Positions 1 to 7,570 of a stretch of 23,205 nucleotides of DNA are shown here, in pieces. The position numbers and the translations under genes were made by a program. A model generated the notes under the pieces. That model worked only from the letters and a program-made list of their open reading frames with translations. It was not told the DNA's origin and made no database searches. Where the stretch lies: contig JBEGTJ010000020.1 in assembly GCA_041179465.1 (NCBI GenBank), positions 1 to 23,205 on the forward strand. Reading direction: 5' to 3'. This DNA is from TMED14 sp041179465 (GTDB lineage: Bacteria; Bacteroidota; Bacteroidia; Flavobacteriales; Schleiferiaceae). Each line of letters begins with the position of its first letter. Within the stretch, counting starts at the first letter, position 1.

Positions 1-670
1 GCGAAACCGACTCATAGGGGGGCGGTGAATTCGGAACTTCGGACCGAGCTCGGGCAAAGTTCTCGATTTGGTCTACGATCCGGTACTTTTCGGAACTCTC
101 GTCAATGCTGTAGCCCAGTCCGCGCGAAAACCCAATGCGAATCATGATGCCGGCAATGCCCAAAATCAAAAAGGACACCGCGACGAACATGAAGTCGTAG
201 AGCATCAACAGCAAGAACCCAAAAAGCAGCTGAAGAATGGCCGCCGAGGCCGTAACCAAAATCTTGGGCAGCTCCTTTTGAATGGTAATCGTATCAAAAA
301 ATCGGTGGACGCGCTCGTACCACGATTTTTGGTCTTCTTCGGGCACCGCTGCGGGCATTACCGACATGAAGTAGGTGGCGCTTCGCACAAAAATCCGCTG
401 CTGAACCCACTCCGACAGGCGCATTTGGAACAACCCGAACAGGCCCATGAAAAGGCTCGAAACCACCACCAAAACGGTCAGAATTAACCAGGTAGAGGAC
501 AAGCGTCCGCCCATTAATTGCCCCACCAGCGCCTGAACCCCGAGGGGGAGCATTAAACTGAAGGCACCGCTGAGTACGGCAAAAGAAAGAATGCGCAAAA
601 TGTCTTTGCGATCCCACTGCAGCAGGGAAAAAAGGCGCTGAAACGCCTCCGATGATTTAGTTTTTGCCAT
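1..670 (-). CDS. ABC transporter, N-terminal membrane domain (3' end outside window)
   Basis: Reading from an ATG at 670, the frame stays open to the window edge and gives at least 223 residues. The N-terminus (MAKTKSSEAFQRLFSLL) is followed by hydrophobic stretches near residues 27-48, 60-84 and 140-182, as in the transmembrane domain of an ABC half-transporter. The stretch LMLPLGVQALVGQLMGG at about 39-55 resembles the first-helix region of Bacteroidota ABC permease/ATPase fusions related to type I exporters. The nucleotide-binding domain would lie beyond base 1, so neither the ATPase motifs nor the substrate can be judged. The gene starts 34 bases after the DUF481 gene ends and is probably co-transcribed with it. 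The family call is from memory of similar N-termini, and the transport direction is inferred. Confidence 0.7.
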   Translation of the reverse strand, partial: MAKTKSSEAFQRLFSLLQWDRKDILRILSFAVLSGAFSLMLPLGVQALVGQLMGGRLSSTWLILTVLVVVSSLFMGLFGLFQMRLSEWVQQRIFVRSATYFMSVMPAAVPEEDQKSWYERVHRFFDTITIQKELPKILVTASAAILQLLFGFLLLMLYDFMFVAVSFLILGIAGIMIRIGFSRGLGYSIDESSEKYRIVDQIENFARARSEVPNSPPPYESVS

Positions 671-704
671 GACGCCGCTTGTACCAAACAACGTGCCGTG
701 TCAG

Positions 705-1469
705 CTAGAACTTCCAGCTGAGGCCCGTAGTGCTGTACAACGTGAATTGGGGCACGTCGGTTCCCGCCGGATACGCGTCGTAGTTGAGCTGGCCGATGAC
801 CACGAGGCTGAGGTCCGGACGCAGGGGTGCCGAGAGCCTCGAGTTGATCATGGCTCGGATGTCTTCAAACCGCCCGAAGCGCGGCTGGTAGTAGGCCACC
901 GTAGTCCAGCGCCATTGGTCCCATTGACGGTCCAAGCTGACGTAGGTATTCAACCGCAGGGCGTGGTCGGTTTTGGCCGAAAACGATTCCACGTCGTACT
1001 CATACATGAGCAGCGGGTTGATGTAGAGCTTAACCCCTGGCGCCGAGATTGCGGTGTAGCGCGGACCGCCTCCGACGTTGAAGCGGCGCGCAATGCGCAT
1101 AGGCAAGTTGCTTTGCCATTCCACGAAGTACTCCGCCGTGATTTTCTCGTTGTAGATGCGGTTGTACCGCACGTGAAGCATGCCGTTGCGCTCGAAATCA
1201 AACTTGCTGTCGCCCAAGCGCGTCGCCCAGTTCGCGCTGGCAATTCCGTACCAGACGTGGTGGTCGACCCTCCTTGTTGCGTTCACCGAACCGTTCAGTT
1301 TGAGCAGCAATGCCTGCGTTCCTCCGAGGTAAAATCCGCCGTCCACGCGGCCGTGAACTTCTTCGGTCGTGTCTTGCTCCGCCGGTCCGCGCATCGCCTC
1401 GACGTTGACGATTTGGGCGGAAAGCAACGGCATCCACCCCCAACCTAAAACGAACATCCACGGTTTCAT
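705..1469 (-). CDS. DUF481-family outer-membrane protein
   Basis: This is a 254-residue protein with a short signal peptide (about residues 1-18, ending LLSAQ). The rest alternates short polar and aromatic strands, for example YFVEWQSNLPMRIARRFNVG and LYINPLLMYEYDVES, and ends in an aromatic residue (SWKF), as outer-membrane barrels commonly do. The GGGPRY segment and the spacing of strands fit DUF481 (YdiY-like, salt-induced outer-membrane protein) members of Bacteroidota. The function of DUF481 proteins is unknown. The ATG at 1469 is fixed by a perfect TATTTTTG box ending four bases upstream. The ABC transporter gene follows 34 bases downstream. The 1512 gene diverges from it across 42 bases. 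Confidence 0.75.
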   Translation of the reverse strand: MKPWMFVLGWGWMPLLSAQIVNVEAMRGPAEQDTTEEVHGRVDGGFYLGGTQALLLKLNGSVNATRRVDHHVWYGIASANWATRLGDSKFDFERNGMLHVRYNRIYNEKITAEYFVEWQSNLPMRIARRFNVGGGPRYTAISAPGVKLYINPLLMYEYDVESFSAKTDHALRLNTYVSLDRQWDQWRWTTVAYYQPRFGRFEDIRAMINSRLSAPLRPDLSLVVIGQLNYDAYPAGTDVPQFTLYSTTGLSWKF

Positions 1470-1473
1470 GGGT

Positions 1474-1481
1474 CAAAAATA
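1474..1481 (-). promoter_or_regulatory. -7 promoter box (TATTTTTG) of the DUF481 gene
   Basis: TATTTTTG matches the Bacteroidota -7 consensus TAnnTTTG exactly and lies four bases before the ATG. That puts the likely transcription start at or next to the start codon. I see no TTG-type -33 box at the usual distance. Confidence 0.6.
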
Positions 1482-1499
1482 CCTAATTCACGGGGCGCG

Positions 1500-1507
1500 T
1501 ATGTTTG
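1500..1507 (+). promoter_or_regulatory. -7 promoter box (TATGTTTG) of the 1512 gene
   Basis: TATGTTTG matches TAnnTTTG exactly and ends four bases before the ATG at 1512, again implying a leaderless message. It faces away from the DUF481 promoter. The two start codons are 43 bases apart, so one polymerase would block the other. Confidence 0.6.
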
Positions 1508-1511
1508 CAGT

Positions 1512-2105
1512 ATGCTTGCAACCCGATTATTTATCGCATTCTTGGCGCTGAGCGCCGCGGCCTACGGGCAATCCGACGACCTTCAGCAGCGCATCAAGGG
1601 CTTTCAGTCGGAACTTGCCGCAAGCTACGCGGTGAAAACCCTTAACCTTCAGGGCGAATCGCTGGGCGCGCTTGAAAAGGAAGAGCCCGCCTTCAGCACG
1701 CACTTCAAGCTCGAAGCCAAAGAAAAGAGCGAAGACAACCTCGGCCGCAGCACCAAACTCAACGTCCACGTGCGGGTCTTTGAGTTCGCCTCCACCGACG
1801 ACCTCAACTGGGCCATGAAGCGCTGGATGCCCGACTTCATCGACCACAATGCCGTCAAGCCCGGCCGTGATTCCAAAACGCTTCCCCACGCCGACCCCGC
1901 AGTGGTGGTGGTTGAAGGAACCGTAATTACCGTTCTCACCCTGCCCTGCCCCCAGTTTGACTTGGAGCGCTTTCGCACGTGGCGCAAGCACCTTCTGACC
2001 TACTTCGGCGGGGCCTCCTCGGTGGTCATTGAGGTTCAGGGCTGCGAAGGCCCATTGCTTTGGACCAAGAATGCTCCGGACCCCAAGGATCGGACGTGGA
2101 AGTAG
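1512..2105 (+). CDS. Secreted protein of unknown function
   Basis: A 197-residue protein with a clear signal peptide (MLATRLFIAFLALSAAAYG, cleavage expected before QSDD). The mature part is charged and soluble-looking. It starts with a helical stretch (DDLQQRIKGFQSELAASYAV) and has alternating strands near residues 80-95 and 125-145. Two cysteines (in LPCPQF and VQGCEGP) could form a disulfide outside the cytoplasm. I do not recognise a family. The start is supported by the promoter box four bases upstream; the ATG at 1501 is out of frame. The last 80 bases overlap the 3' end of the YifB-type gene on the other strand. Confidence 0.7.
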   Translation: MLATRLFIAFLALSAAAYGQSDDLQQRIKGFQSELAASYAVKTLNLQGESLGALEKEEPAFSTHFKLEAKEKSEDNLGRSTKLNVHVRVFEFASTDDLNWAMKRWMPDFIDHNAVKPGRDSKTLPHADPAVVVVEGTVITVLTLPCPQFDLERFRTWRKHLLTYFGGASSVVIEVQGCEGPLLWTKNAPDPKDRTWK

Positions 2106-3441
2106 TGCGGAACTGGCTCGCATGAAACGAGATGGCGAGCCACGCGTCGTGCGCGGTGACTCGAGTTCGCTGATTCCAGTCCGCTGACGTGCGGGCCACG
2201 CGCATGGCGTGGTGCAGCGCACGGAGGCCCAATCCGCTCTTTTTATGCCAATTATGAATGGTTTCAAGAGCGTCCCTTGCGTAACCCGCATCGAGGGCAA
2301 AGGACTCGATGGGCATGGCCCCGTTGCCGTTCCAGGGACCCCGGCTGCGCTGCTGGTCGACCGCGTGGCGGAGCTTGAATACGAGCTCATCCCAGGGCAC
2401 GGCCATGCGTTCGTCGCGCATCGACAGCGCCAAGGCAATGTGGAATCGGTCGAGAAAGGGCGCCGAAAACCGCTCTTGGTACTTCGAAATGCGGTTTGCC
2501 GAGCACGTACACGTCAAATGGTCGTGTCCCGAAAATCCGCACGGACAGGGGTTGGTAGCGCCGATCACCAGCGGGCTGGGCGGCGATTCGCGCGACCACA
2601 AGGCCTCCATGGGTTTGCGCAGCCCTTCCAAGGTGCGAACCGGCATTTCGCCCAATTCGTCCAGAAACAAAACTCCAGATCCGGCTGCCCAAAACGCGCC
2701 GTTGGCCCCAATGAGCTGAACCGGAGTGAGGTTTGAGGGCGGTTCGACGTAGGGCAAATTGGGTTCAACCGCGCTGCGAAGAAGGTGCACCGCTCGGGCA
2801 AACTCTGTTTTGCCGACACCCGGCGCCCCGTGCAAAAAGGCCGGATGCCTACCCGCCGCTACCAGGCCCAAGGCGGTTACGGCCTTGGGGCTGAGTTCCA
2901 AACGGGGCCAGGTTGGCGTCGTGCGCGTTCGGCCCGACGCTTCCGCACCCTCAATTGGGCGTCCCGTTCGCACGACGGCAAGCACTTCGGCTAAGGTCCT
3001 CACCGGAGACCACAGCGCGCCCTGCGGCTTCCACGCGGCCGAATTAGGGTAAATGAACACGCCTGCGTCGGCGGGCGGTGCCGGACGGTCGACGTCGACC
3101 CAGCTCACCAGGGCCTTGAGGTCCAAGGTCCCCATGGCGCGAAGTCCGTCGCGAAACGGCACCTGGCCCGATGCCATCAGTACCCCTATGGCAATGGGCA
3201 AGTCCATGGAACTCCCGAGCTGCCAAGGACGCGACGGATGGAACGAAACCGTGATGCGCTTCCCCGGCCACTTCGCTCCCACCTCGAGCAGCGCCGAATG
3301 AATTCGGTTTGGGGCTTCGCGAACCGTTGGATCGCGGGTTCCGACCATGTGAAACGAAAATCCAGGCGTCGCAGCCACGTCGACGCGCAGCTCGTGCCAG
3401 CGGGCCTCAGCCCACACCCAAGTCAATAAAGAAACTACCAT
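2026..3441 (-). CDS. yifB: YifB/ComM-family AAA+ ATPase (Mg-chelatase-like)
   Basis: A 471-residue protein. Residues 1-150 form the N-terminal ChlI/Lon-like domain (PGFSFHMVG, then a region matching the family's SxxDLPIAIGVL motif). The ATPase core has Walker A GAPGVGKT at 205-212, Walker B VLFLDE at 257-262, the family hallmark ATNPCPCG at 295-302 and RFSAPFLDRF at 324-333. The C-terminal helical part has GLRALHHAMRVARTSADW. ComM is a hexameric helicase that aids branch migration during natural transformation in Vibrio and Acinetobacter; whether that holds here is inference. It is somewhat shorter than the usual ~510 residues, with a non-canonical tail of about 30 residues after 440. I chose the ATG at 3441 over a TTG at 3453 because a promoter-like box ends four bases before it and it aligns with the family N-terminus. 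Confidence 0.9.
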   Translation of the reverse strand: MVVSLLTWVWAEARWHELRVDVAATPGFSFHMVGTRDPTVREAPNRIHSALLEVGAKWPGKRITVSFHPSRPWQLGSSMDLPIAIGVLMASGQVPFRDGLRAMGTLDLKALVSWVDVDRPAPPADAGVFIYPNSAAWKPQGALWSPVRTLAEVLAVVRTGRPIEGAEASGRTRTTPTWPRLELSPKAVTALGLVAAGRHPAFLHGAPGVGKTEFARAVHLLRSAVEPNLPYVEPPSNLTPVQLIGANGAFWAAGSGVLFLDELGEMPVRTLEGLRKPMEALWSRESPPSPLVIGATNPCPCGFSGHDHLTCTCSANRISKYQERFSAPFLDRFHIALALSMRDERMAVPWDELVFKLRHAVDQQRSRGPWNGNGAMPIESFALDAGYARDALETIHNWHKKSGLGLRALHHAMRVARTSADWNQRTRVTAHDAWLAISFHASQFRTTSTSDPWGPEHSWSKAMGLRSPEPQ

Positions 3442-3445
3442 GGCG

Positions 3446-3453
3446 CAAACCAA
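3446..3453 (-). promoter_or_regulatory. Near-consensus -7 box (TTGGTTTG) of the yifB gene
   Basis: TTGGTTTG differs from TAnnTTTG at one position and ends four bases before the ATG at 3441. It supports that start and makes a separate promoter for yifB plausible, after an 80-base gap from the upstream gene. Confidence 0.4.
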
Positions 3454-3521
3454 CGGCCTCTTCTACTCGGCAGTCGGTTGCAAACGGATTTAGTCGCTTA
3501 ATTCGGATCTTTAAATTGGGG

Positions 3522-3926
3522 TCACTCCTCCAAGCCCCAGGAACGCTGGAGTTCCGGGTTGAGGAATACGTGGCTGTAGAGGCTGAGGTCCGCAGACTGA
3601 AACAACGCAAACCCGTTCAACTCCAAATGGTAGTCCACCTCCGATTCCACGCTGCGGAGCACCCAGCGCTTTTGGCCCTTATTCCATAGGAACACCCCCA
3701 ACTCCTCGGCGGAATCCGGAACTGGCTTGAACTGCACAATATCCCACTCGTACAAATGCGTTCGGCGTCGGTCGCGAAGCCCAACTGCCTCGTCCACATG
3801 CGCGTACTCCAAAGGCTTTCCCGTCCACCAAAAACCGTCGGGCGAATAAAAATCCGTTCCCTCAATTCGTCGGAGGTAGCCCACGATTTGGTCTCCGATT
3901 CGGAGTCGGTAGCGCTGTTCCTTCAT
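3522..3926 (-). CDS. Small YopX-like protein, function unknown
   Basis: A 134-residue cytoplasmic protein starting MKEQRYRLRIG; a TTG 21 bases upstream could extend it by seven residues. It has no signal peptide or membrane segment. The middle runs GYLRRIEG ... AVGLRDRRRTHLYEWDIVQF ... GVFLWNKGQKRWVLR. This order recalls YopX-family phage proteins, in which a 'QYTGLKDKNGKxIYEGDIV' stretch precedes a short beta-rich tail. The resemblance is by eye and has not been tested. It is the last gene of the lpdA-led run, 36 bases after the glycosyltransferase gene. It may instead be an unrelated lineage-specific protein. Confidence 0.6.
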   Translation of the reverse strand: MKEQRYRLRIGDQIVGYLRRIEGTDFYSPDGFWWTGKPLEYAHVDEAVGLRDRRRTHLYEWDIVQFKPVPDSAEELGVFLWNKGQKRWVLRSVESEVDYHLELNGFALFQSADLSLYSHVFLNPELQRSWGLEE

Positions 3927-3962
3927 ACAGAGGTAACCCGCGCGCAACCAAATTGTTGCGCA

Positions 3963-4913
3963 CTAGACCCCCAACTCCTTCAAGGCCGCTCGGACGGCCT
4001 CTGCGCTCAGCGCCTGGCGGCAGGCCCAATCCCCGCGGCGGCACCCGTCCGCCCCCAAAATGCTGCAGGGCTGGCAGCCCAAGCGCTCCTCTGCGGCCAA
4101 GTGCCGAACCGGGCTCGGCGCGGCGAACCCGCCGACCGGATGCGTTCCCGCCCAAAGGGCCACCGCCGGTACCTGGAACCGGTACGCCAAATGCTGCGCG
4201 GCCGAATCGCACACCACGGCGGCGCGGGCGCGAAGCCACAGCGCTTCCTCCGCGCGGGCGGAACCGCCAAGGGCCGTAGCAAAACCCTCGGGCGCAGGAT
4301 CTCCCGCCCCCCCGAGGAACACCACTTCATAGCCTTCCTCCTGCAGCTGGCGCCCCAGCCGGGCCGCTTCGCCGAGCGGCCACCGCTTCGATTCTCGGCT
4401 CGCGTGCGGCGCCAGGAGCACGAGGCTTCCGCGGGGAGGGGTCGCCGGCAAATCCCGGCATTTCGTCCAACCCAAGGCGGCAAGCGCCGCAAAGTGCAGC
4501 TCGTAGGCATTAGGGGCCGACGGCGCGCGCCCGGCCAGTACCGCGCGCCGCTCGGATCGCGGTTTGGCGACACGGCCCTGGGGAATTTGAAGCACGCGAG
4601 CGATCCAACGGCTGCTGCGGGTGCGAAGGTGGCTGTGCGCGTCGTACCACGCGGTCAGGTCCGCCGAGCGCATCCAGCCCCACCAGAACCACATCAGCGC
4701 AAAAAAGCGGCGGTACGGTCCGCGGTCCACGTCCAGCCCGTGCACTTCGATGCCCGGGTGCGCCGGCAGGCGCTCCGCCCAACGGGGACGCGTAAAAAGG
4801 GTGATGCGGTCGCCGTCGTTGGCCACCTGCGACAGCACCGAATGAAGCAAAACCACGTCGCCGAAGGCCGAAAAGCGCACGACGCCGAGATGGCGTTTAG
4901 CCTTGAGCCCCAT
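3963..4913 (-). CDS. Glycosyltransferase family 9 (heptosyltransferase-like)
   Basis: A 316-residue soluble or peripheral enzyme of the ADP-heptose:LPS heptosyltransferase type. The N-terminal Rossmann half opens with VVRFSAFGDVVLLHSVL (11-27), the family's 'R.saiGDvi' motif. The C-terminal half has the nucleotide-sugar site: HASRESKRWP at 170-179 and VVCDSAAQHLA at 233-243, followed by CQPCSILGADGC (280-291) near the end. The family transfers sugars, often heptose, to lipid A core or other surface glycans; the sugar here is unknown. Its ATG overlaps the end of the DUF4254 gene by 17 bases. That pairing recurs in Bacteroidota and suggests joint work on a surface polysaccharide. Confidence 0.88.
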   Translation of the reverse strand: MGLKAKRHLGVVRFSAFGDVVLLHSVLSQVANDGDRITLFTRPRWAERLPAHPGIEVHGLDVDRGPYRRFFALMWFWWGWMRSADLTAWYDAHSHLRTRSSRWIARVLQIPQGRVAKPRSERRAVLAGRAPSAPNAYELHFAALAALGWTKCRDLPATPPRGSLVLLAPHASRESKRWPLGEAARLGRQLQEEGYEVVFLGGAGDPAPEGFATALGGSARAEEALWLRARAAVVCDSAAQHLAYRFQVPAVALWAGTHPVGGFAAPSPVRHLAAEERLGCQPCSILGADGCRRGDWACRQALSAEAVRAALKELGV

Positions 4914-5499
4914 AAAGTGCCGGGTTGGTCGCCGGATCGTTGTACAACTTAAACTGGCGGTAGGGCGTGTAGCGAACCGCGCCCGACACGACCTCGGACC
5001 AGAGCTGGGCGCAGGCCTCCATCAAGTCGGCGTGCTGGGCGTCGGCTGCCGAAAGCCGCTCCGCACAGGCCGCTCGGTGCCCCTCAGGGGCGTCGCGGCG
5101 GTCGACTTCCGCACGAAGGTGGTAGCGCTTGAGCTGCAAAATGCACAGCCGGTCGAGGGCCCAAGCCAGGGATTCCGTGCGAAGGGCGCCTTGGGCAGAA
5201 GGCTTCGGCTGAAGCAACTCAGCCAAGCGAAGGTCCAGGGCCTCCACCGCGTCGGTGCGCTCCTGATTCAGGGCGTCGATGCGGCGCTTGATTTCCATGA
5301 GCTGGCCGGCGGGCAGGTCGGTGCGCCGAACCTCGTCTTCGAGGTGCCACTGCACCGTATCAATCCATGCCTTGGCGTACCAGGCCTGGTCGAGGCTTCC
5401 GGCCGCAAACGCCGACGGGCAGGGCGCGTCCCACCGGTCGCGCACGTGGTAGTCCTCGATGGCTGCCTCGAGCAGCGCTAAAATCCGTTCGAGCGTCAC
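4897..5499 (-). CDS. DUF4254 domain protein
   Basis: A 200-residue, largely helical protein rich in Ala, Leu, Arg and Glu, with no signal peptide. The stretch W-HLEDEVRR followed by IKRRIDALNQERTDAVEALD, and the later RLCILQLKRYHLRAEV, fit DUF4254, a helical family found beside family 9 glycosyltransferases in Bacteroidota. No activity is established for it. The start is a GTG (5499) overlapping the dsbD stop as GTGA, and its end overlaps the glycosyltransferase start by 17 bases, so it is likely translationally coupled on both sides. Confidence 0.8.
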   Translation of the reverse strand: MTLERILALLEAAIEDYHVRDRWDAPCPSAFAAGSLDQAWYAKAWIDTVQWHLEDEVRRTDLPAGQLMEIKRRIDALNQERTDAVEALDLRLAELLQPKPSAQGALRTESLAWALDRLCILQLKRYHLRAEVDRRDAPEGHRAACAERLSAADAQHADLMEACAQLWSEVVSGAVRYTPYRQFKLYNDPATNPALYGAQG

Positions 5500-7565
5500 T
5501 TCGCCGCGTTGAACGATTTAAGCCCGGCGTCGAGCCAGTTCAAAAACACGCTGGGATCGGGATCGTAGGCTGTGTGGCCGTTGATCGCCGTCGGCGCCTC
5601 GACCGCCGGATCCATCAGCACGTAGTAGGGCTGGGCGTTGGCGTTAAAATACTGCGCCTGCAGGTCGCCCCACTTTTGGCCCACCGTCTTGATTTTTTTA
5701 CCGGTCGTTTCGCTGACGCGGACCTCGTCCTCGGGCAAAGCCGAGCGTTCGTCGACGTACAGCGACACCAGCACCACGTCTTCGGCCAAGCGCTGGCGTA
5801 CTTCGGGGCGCGACCACACTTCTTCTTCCATTTTGCGGCAGTTGACGCAGCCCCACCCCGTGAAGTCGAGCAGCAAGGGCTTGCCGGCCTCGAGGGCGTA
5901 GGCTCGGGCCTCTTCCAGGTCGTTAAAGCAGGGCAGGTTCAGCGGGCAGTGGGCGTCCTCGCTCAGCTTTTCTTCGCCTGAAGGCGCGGACCCTGACCCC
6001 CATCCGTGGGGGTTCTCCGCGTAAAACGCGGGAGGCGGGAATCCAGCTACCAGCTTAACGGGCGCCCCCCAAATTCCGGGAAGCAGGTAAAAGCCCGTCA
6101 CCATAAACAGGAGTCCCGTCAGCATGCGGCCCACTCCGAGTCCGCCTTTGGGCTCGTCGTCGTGGGGCATGCGAAACACGCCAAAGAGGTAGAGCGCCGT
6201 CGCAAACGAAATCGCCACCCAAAGGGCCAAAAAGAGCTCGCGCTCGAGCCAGTGCTTTTGCCAAACCATGTCGGCCGTGCTCAAGAACTTGAGGGCAAAG
6301 GCCAGCTCAAGGAATCCCAGCGTGACCTTGACGGTATTGAGCCATCCGCCCGACTTGGGCAGCCCCTTGAGCCACCCCGGGAAGGCCGCAAACAGCACAA
6401 ACGGAAGCGAAAGCGCAAAACTGAACCCGAACATTCCGACCGCGGGGCCGAGGAGCTCGCCGCTCACCGCGGTGGCCACCAAAAGCTGTCCGATGAGCGG
6501 GCCGGTGCAGCTGAAGCTCACCAGCGCGAGGGTAAAGGCCATGAAGAAGATGCCGATGAGTCCGCCGCGCTGCGACTGGTCGTCTACCTTGTTCACCCAA
6601 GAAGAAGGCAGGGTAATCTCAAAGGCGCCAAAAAAGCTGATCGCGAACACGACAAACAAGGCAAAAAACGCCAAGTTGAACCACGGATTGGTCGCCATGG
6701 CATTGAGCGCATCTGAGCCAAAAACCACGGTGACGAGAAGCCCCAAAACCACGTAGATCACGTTGATGCTTACCCCGTAGAGGAGGGCCTTGCGCACTCC
6801 GTCGGCCTTGGACGTGCTCTGCTTGAGAAAGAAGCTGACCGTCAGCGGAATCATCGGGAAAATGCAGGGCATGATCAAGGCAAAAAAGCCGCCGAGCATT
6901 CCCGCGCCGAACAGGGCCCACAGATTGAGGCCATCCGCCTCAGCGTTCTCGGCCTCAGCGGATTTCGCGCCTTCGGGGGTTTCGGGAGTCGCGGGCTCCC
7001 CGGCTGCTGGACCTTGTTCGGCATCTTGGGCGGGGTCGGTGCCCTCTGCAGGGTCAACGGCCGTCGTGGGCTCGCTCGGGGCGGACTCCCCCGCGCGGAC
7101 GGGCTCCGCCGAAGCCGGAACCTTAAACACCAAGCTCACGTAGTCGGGCGGAAGGCATCGCTCGTCGTCGCACACCATGAATTCGACCTCGGCGGTGTAG
7201 GTAAACGCCTTGGGGTTGCTGCGCTTGGCGGCAATCACGAAGTCGGCCTTCTTGGCGAAGTAGGCCAACTCCATTCCGAAATTCTTGTCGAACTCCTTGA
7301 TCGGCTTGGGCTCGCGCACCGGCCCCTCGACCTTGAGGTCCTTCGAAACCGGGAGCGTGAACGCGGTCGGAATCGGTCCGTCGCTGCCGATGAACTGCGA
7401 GTACACGTGCCATCCGGCGTCAATTTTGGCGGACACCACAAGTTCCAGGGTGCCGTCGGGAGCGGTCCGCACCGAAGTGCTCCACGCCACCGGCTGCAGA
7501 ATTTGGGCGACGGCCGTCGTCAAAGAAAACCCGAGGGCCAGCGCCGCTAAAAGAAATCGGTTCAT
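5496..7565 (-). CDS. dsbD: DsbD-family thiol:disulfide interchange protein
   Basis: A 689-residue protein with all three DsbD parts. After a signal peptide (1-20) comes the periplasmic DsbD-alpha-like domain with the pair C132/C137 (CDDERC). An Ala/Glu/Pro-rich linker at 150-212 leads to the membrane domain (about 213-510), with C234 in MPCIFPM and C353 in SFSCTGPL. The C-terminal thioredoxin-like domain has WGCVNC (C573/C576). Electrons pass from cytoplasmic thioredoxin through the membrane cysteines to periplasmic partners. A further pair, C540/C546, precedes the thioredoxin domain and is unusual. The frame extends 122 codons upstream into tilS, but only the ATG at 7565 gives a signal peptide, and a TACCTTTG box lies six bases before it. 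Confidence 0.93.
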   Translation of the reverse strand: MNRFLLAALALGFSLTTAVAQILQPVAWSTSVRTAPDGTLELVVSAKIDAGWHVYSQFIGSDGPIPTAFTLPVSKDLKVEGPVREPKPIKEFDKNFGMELAYFAKKADFVIAAKRSNPKAFTYTAEVEFMVCDDERCLPPDYVSLVFKVPASAEPVRAGESAPSEPTTAVDPAEGTDPAQDAEQGPAAGEPATPETPEGAKSAEAENAEADGLNLWALFGAGMLGGFFALIMPCIFPMIPLTVSFFLKQSTSKADGVRKALLYGVSINVIYVVLGLLVTVVFGSDALNAMATNPWFNLAFFALFVVFAISFFGAFEITLPSSWVNKVDDQSQRGGLIGIFFMAFTLALVSFSCTGPLIGQLLVATAVSGELLGPAVGMFGFSFALSLPFVLFAAFPGWLKGLPKSGGWLNTVKVTLGFLELAFALKFLSTADMVWQKHWLERELFLALWVAISFATALYLFGVFRMPHDDEPKGGLGVGRMLTGLLFMVTGFYLLPGIWGAPVKLVAGFPPPAFYAENPHGWGSGSAPSGEEKLSEDAHCPLNLPCFNDLEEARAYALEAGKPLLLDFTGWGCVNCRKMEEEVWSRPEVRQRLAEDVVLVSLYVDERSALPEDEVRVSETTGKKIKTVGQKWGDLQAQYFNANAQPYYVLMDPAVEAPTAINGHTAYDPDPSVFLNWLDAGLKSFNAAK

Positions 7566-7570
7566 AGAAT

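Noticed and set aside
669..1448. 259-codon plus-strand frame opposite the DUF481 gene
   Set aside because: Arg/Val/His-rich composition without domains or signal peptide, typical of an antisense shadow of a GC-rich gene; the minus-strand frame has a signal peptide and strand pattern.
1527..2438. 303-codon minus-strand frame across the 1512 gene and the yifB end
   Set aside because: Low-complexity composition, no start context, and it conflicts with two better-supported genes.
3756..4952. 398-codon plus-strand frame opposite the glycosyltransferase
   Set aside because: Arg/Pro/Ala-rich shadow; the minus strand carries intact family 9 motifs.
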